Source: Sutterellaceae bacterium (GTDB lineage Bacteria > Pseudomonadota > Gammaproteobacteria > Burkholderiales > Burkholderiaceae_F). From it: DNA of 7,716 bases. Positions 5,938 through 7,716 of the stretch are shown here, piece by piece. The stretch lies in the NCBI GenBank assembly GCA_030531135.1, contig JAUNOJ010000075.1:1-7716 (forward strand), given 5' to 3'. Position numbers and translations under genes: made by a program. Within the stretch, counting starts at the first letter, position 1. Every line of letters starts with the position of its first letter. Below the pieces are notes generated by a model that saw only the letters and a list, made by a program, of their open reading frames with translations, was not told the DNA's origin and did not search any database.

Positions 5938-7302
5938 CTACTCCAATCTTCCAACATTTCTTCTTCTCTTAGCTCTAAAACCCCTGACATCGCCCCAACC
6001 TTTCGCCTTGATCTCCAACGCACGATGCCATTTTTTTATTTTAACCTTGATGAAGTCCTCAAAACGCTTCGCAACCGCTTTTTCCGACTCTGTTAACCCA
6101 TCGGGTAACAAAGTGCCCAAATCCAGTGCCGTGAGCCCCTCAAGCAATCTAGTGAGTCTCTCGGAAAGCAACCCCGACGTCACACCGACTTTGTCGCATT
6201 CATTGAGTAACTCTTTAATCCCGATTCCATCCATCGCGAACACTCCTCTCACCGACATCGCCATCGTATGATCGACGCCGTCAATGAGTTCCACGGAAAC
6301 CAAGTCGTACCAAGGCGCCATCACCAAGCCCTTCTTCCCCACAAAGAAACTCAGGTTTTTGCCGTGCGCGTCGCTGCCGCCCATCACGACGTTAAAGAGC
6401 ATCCAGTCAAGAAGGTCGGTCACGAATGCCATCCTGTCTGCTGCAAAAGCTTCCAAAGAAAAAAGCTTTGCAAAAGTCACTCCGACCGAGTCGGCCATGG
6501 TACTCGAAAGCCCGTCAGACACACGCTCGTACTTCATTGTCGATGGCAACCCCAATGCCTGACAAGCGTCGACAGTGTGGCGCCTTTTGACGTAAAGCTT
6601 CCCGTCGGCACCGACCGTTGTCTGTCGATCGAATCGTTTGATTTCAAGTACCGGAAAGCCGACTACGTGCAAGAAAGTCATCTCACTGACCCGATAGCCC
6701 AAGGTTTTGGCAATTTGCGTTGTGAGATATTCATTGAGCAACAAATGCGATTGACCTTTGCGCTCGAATTTGAGAATCGTGTCGCTTGTCAAAGATTTTC
6801 CCTGTGCCAATCCCCACGCATCGCCCTGTTTGATCACCGTGAGCTTATCCTACGCTCCCGCCACCGTCGATCGGAACTTTCCGTCCCAAACATGAATCGG
6901 CGTTCGGTCTCGACTGGATAAGCGCTTGCCAAGTTCTTTCTTATCAATCCACCGAATGGAGGGTTCGGCATCGGATTGGCCAGCATCGGTCATCTTCAGC
7001 CGAACGGCACCGACAAGATCGTCTCGCATAGCCAAAGCTAAGCCCAAAACGTTACTCTTGGAGACTTTGGCAAAATGGCTTAAAACATCCAAGCCACGAC
7101 CTTCGGGGAGCATATTCTGGAAAAATGCCAAGGCAGCCCCATCGTCAAATTGCCCCGTTAACGGCAAGGCAGGACTGATCGCAAAACCGTTTCTTGTCCA
7201 GTCGTCTGCGTACTCAAAAAGCGGCTGTTGTGCTTTACGTTGCAAACGCAGCCGACCGACTTCGGTCTCTCCCAAGAAGACGCCGACATCAATACCACTC
7301 AT
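5938..7302 (-). pseudogene. HipA-family serine/threonine kinase toxin, interrupted by an in-frame amber codon
   Basis: HipA kinases arrest growth by phosphorylating targets such as GltX. The ATG at 7302 overlaps the end of hipB by 14 bases, with AAGGAT upstream inside hipB. Reading straight through one TAG at 6850-6852 gives 454 codons, the family's normal size. Residues 1-150 form the N-terminal subdomain and end in RSTVAGA; codon 151 is TAG where HipA has the conserved Gln of the Gly-rich loop (AGAQ followed by D/E-K). The next codons, DKLTVIKQGDAW, continue in the same frame. The kinase core is intact: Lys178 in TILKF, RFDR at 223-226, Asp311 in SDAHGKN (catalytic, equals E. coli Asp309) and Asp333 in WYDLVS (metal, equals Asp332). 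The autophosphorylation serine (E. coli Ser150) is Thr146. Restart at GTG 6837 could yield a separate 299-residue core, but the break lies inside the ATP-site loop, so loss of function is most likely. Confidence 0.85.
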
Positions 7303-7564
7303 CTTCGATCCTTACCCGCTTGCCGTCTTGGTCGACGCTGTTTTTGTCCACCAAATGCAATTTCAAATCAAGCATGAACAAAATCTTAATCACGGTCGAA
7401 AGCTTGGCATCTCCGCCCTTTTCAATCTTGATGAGCGTTTTCTTAGTGATACCTGTGAACTTCTCCAAAGTTTCCAAAGTCACGCCGCGAGCTTTGCGCT
7501 CTTGACGGATCAAAGCTCCGAGATTTTCCAGCGTCAGATCATCGGTCAAAACAAATCGCTGCAT
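7289..7564 (-). CDS. HipB-type antitoxin, XRE-family DNA-binding protein
   Basis: This 91-residue protein carries a Cro/C1-type helix-turn-helix at about residues 15-65 (LGALIRQERKARGVTLETL, then GITKKTLIKIEKG and STVIKILFMLDL). It should bind DNA as a dimer, repress its own operon, and sequester the HipA partner. I choose ATG 7564; an in-frame TTG at 7573 is possible, since GGAG sits only about 2 bases before TTG but about 11 before ATG. Its TGA lies inside the start of hipA, a 14-base overlap typical of translationally coupled toxin-antitoxin pairs. The C-terminal tail is short and acidic (ending in EDEWY), perhaps disordered and open to proteolysis as in other HipB proteins. The frame is intact even though hipA is broken. 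Confidence 0.9.
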   Translation of the reverse strand: MQRFVLTDDLTLENLGALIRQERKARGVTLETLEKFTGITKKTLIKIEKGGDAKLSTVIKILFMLDLKLHLVDKNSVDQDGKRVRIEDEWY

Positions 7565-7659
7565 GGTGTACAAAACTCCACGATTCTTTGAAAAACATAT
7601 CTTTGAGTACTCTACTACACCTTTTCACCAAAATCGATAAATTTGGTACTTTAGTACAC
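7565..7659 (-). promoter_or_regulatory. hipBA promoter region with repeated operator-like sites
   Basis: Two near-identical 14-base sites, GTACTCTACTACAC (7607-7620) and GTACTTTAGTACAC (7646-7659), differ at two positions and start 39 bases apart. The second contains a perfect palindrome, GTACT-TT-AGTAC. A reverse half-site, GGTGTAC (7565-7571), touches the hipB start. HipB proteins repress through several palindromic sites upstream of hipB, so these are good operator candidates. No clear -10/-35 pair can be assigned. Confidence 0.55.
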
Positions 7660-7716
7660 TTTCCCAACACCGATTTCGTCCCGATCGGTTGACATCTCTT
7701 GCATTTCGGGGTTAAA

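Noticed and set aside
5938..6837. Independent small HipA-like gene starting at GTG 6837
   Set aside because: The preceding codons DKLT and the upstream 150-residue part are in the same frame and complete the HipA fold, so this is one gene with a nonsense codon rather than a separate one.
6268..7591. Long plus-strand open frames opposite hipA and hipB (6268-6921 and 6926-7591), and 5804-6271
   Set aside because: The minus strand carries unmistakable HipA and HipB sequence with active-site motifs. The plus-strand translations show no recognisable domain and are explained by codon bias of the real genes.
7669..7689. ACCGAT / ATCGGT inverted repeat with a 9-base loop
   Set aside because: Only six pairs and no T-run; a stem this short is expected by chance.
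7689..7716. TTGACA with GTTAAA near the right edge, a possible plus-strand promoter
   Set aside because: The -10 would be cut by the window end and no gene is visible to be driven, so it cannot be supported.
1..7716. CRISPR array, tRNA or rRNA genes, insertion sequence
   Set aside because: No regularly spaced repeats, no cloverleaf-like segments, no transposase motifs or terminal inverted repeats with target duplications were found on reading either strand.

Overview
The window reads as chromosomal DNA of a Gram-negative, probably anaerobic proteobacterium. A Burkholderiales gut genus of the Sutterellaceae type is my best guess. It is inferred from the Dcu-family C4-dicarboxylate exchanger beside a LysR regulator, moderate GC and the protein style; no rRNA or other decisive taxonomic marker is present.

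Layout: positions 1-422 hold no gene I can support, only a possible promoter close to the first gene. A four-gene metabolic block follows: (i) an arginase/agmatinase-superfamily ureohydrolase (423-1391, +); (ii) a LysR-type regulator (1447-2475, -), convergent with it, with a long hairpin between the two; (iii) a DcuA/DcuB-family C4-dicarboxylate transporter (2688-4019, +), divergent from lysR across a 212-bp regulatory gap with a perfect 13-bp T-N11-A palindrome; (iv) an argininosuccinate-lyase-family protein (4105-5610, +) behind an intergenic hairpin, ending at a strong terminator. The second part lies on the minus strand: a HipBA-type toxin-antitoxin operon (hipB 7289-7564, hipA 5938-7302), with repeated operator-like sites upstream of hipB and a small unrecognised membrane/coiled-coil ORF or remnant (5721-5927) just after hipA.

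How the block may work (inference): in the E. coli aspA-dcuA pair, a fumarate-releasing lyase is coupled to a Dcu exchanger. Here an ArgH-family lyase takes the aspartase position and a guanidine-type hydrolase is added. An N-substituted aspartate could be split to fumarate plus a guanidino or amidino compound, which the hydrolase would process further, with fumarate feeding anaerobic respiration. Both enzymes keep their core catalytic scaffold but differ in substrate-contact or proton-shuttle residues: the lyase lacks the YNRDxQEDK-type motif and the ureohydrolase has Asn in place of the active-site His of the HG motif. The real substrate is therefore probably not argininosuccinate or agmatine.

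hipA is full length (454 codons) but carries one in-frame amber codon exactly where the invariant Gln of the Gly-rich VAGAQ(D/E)K loop should be. One C-to-T change explains it. The toxin is thus probably freshly inactivated while the antitoxin is intact.
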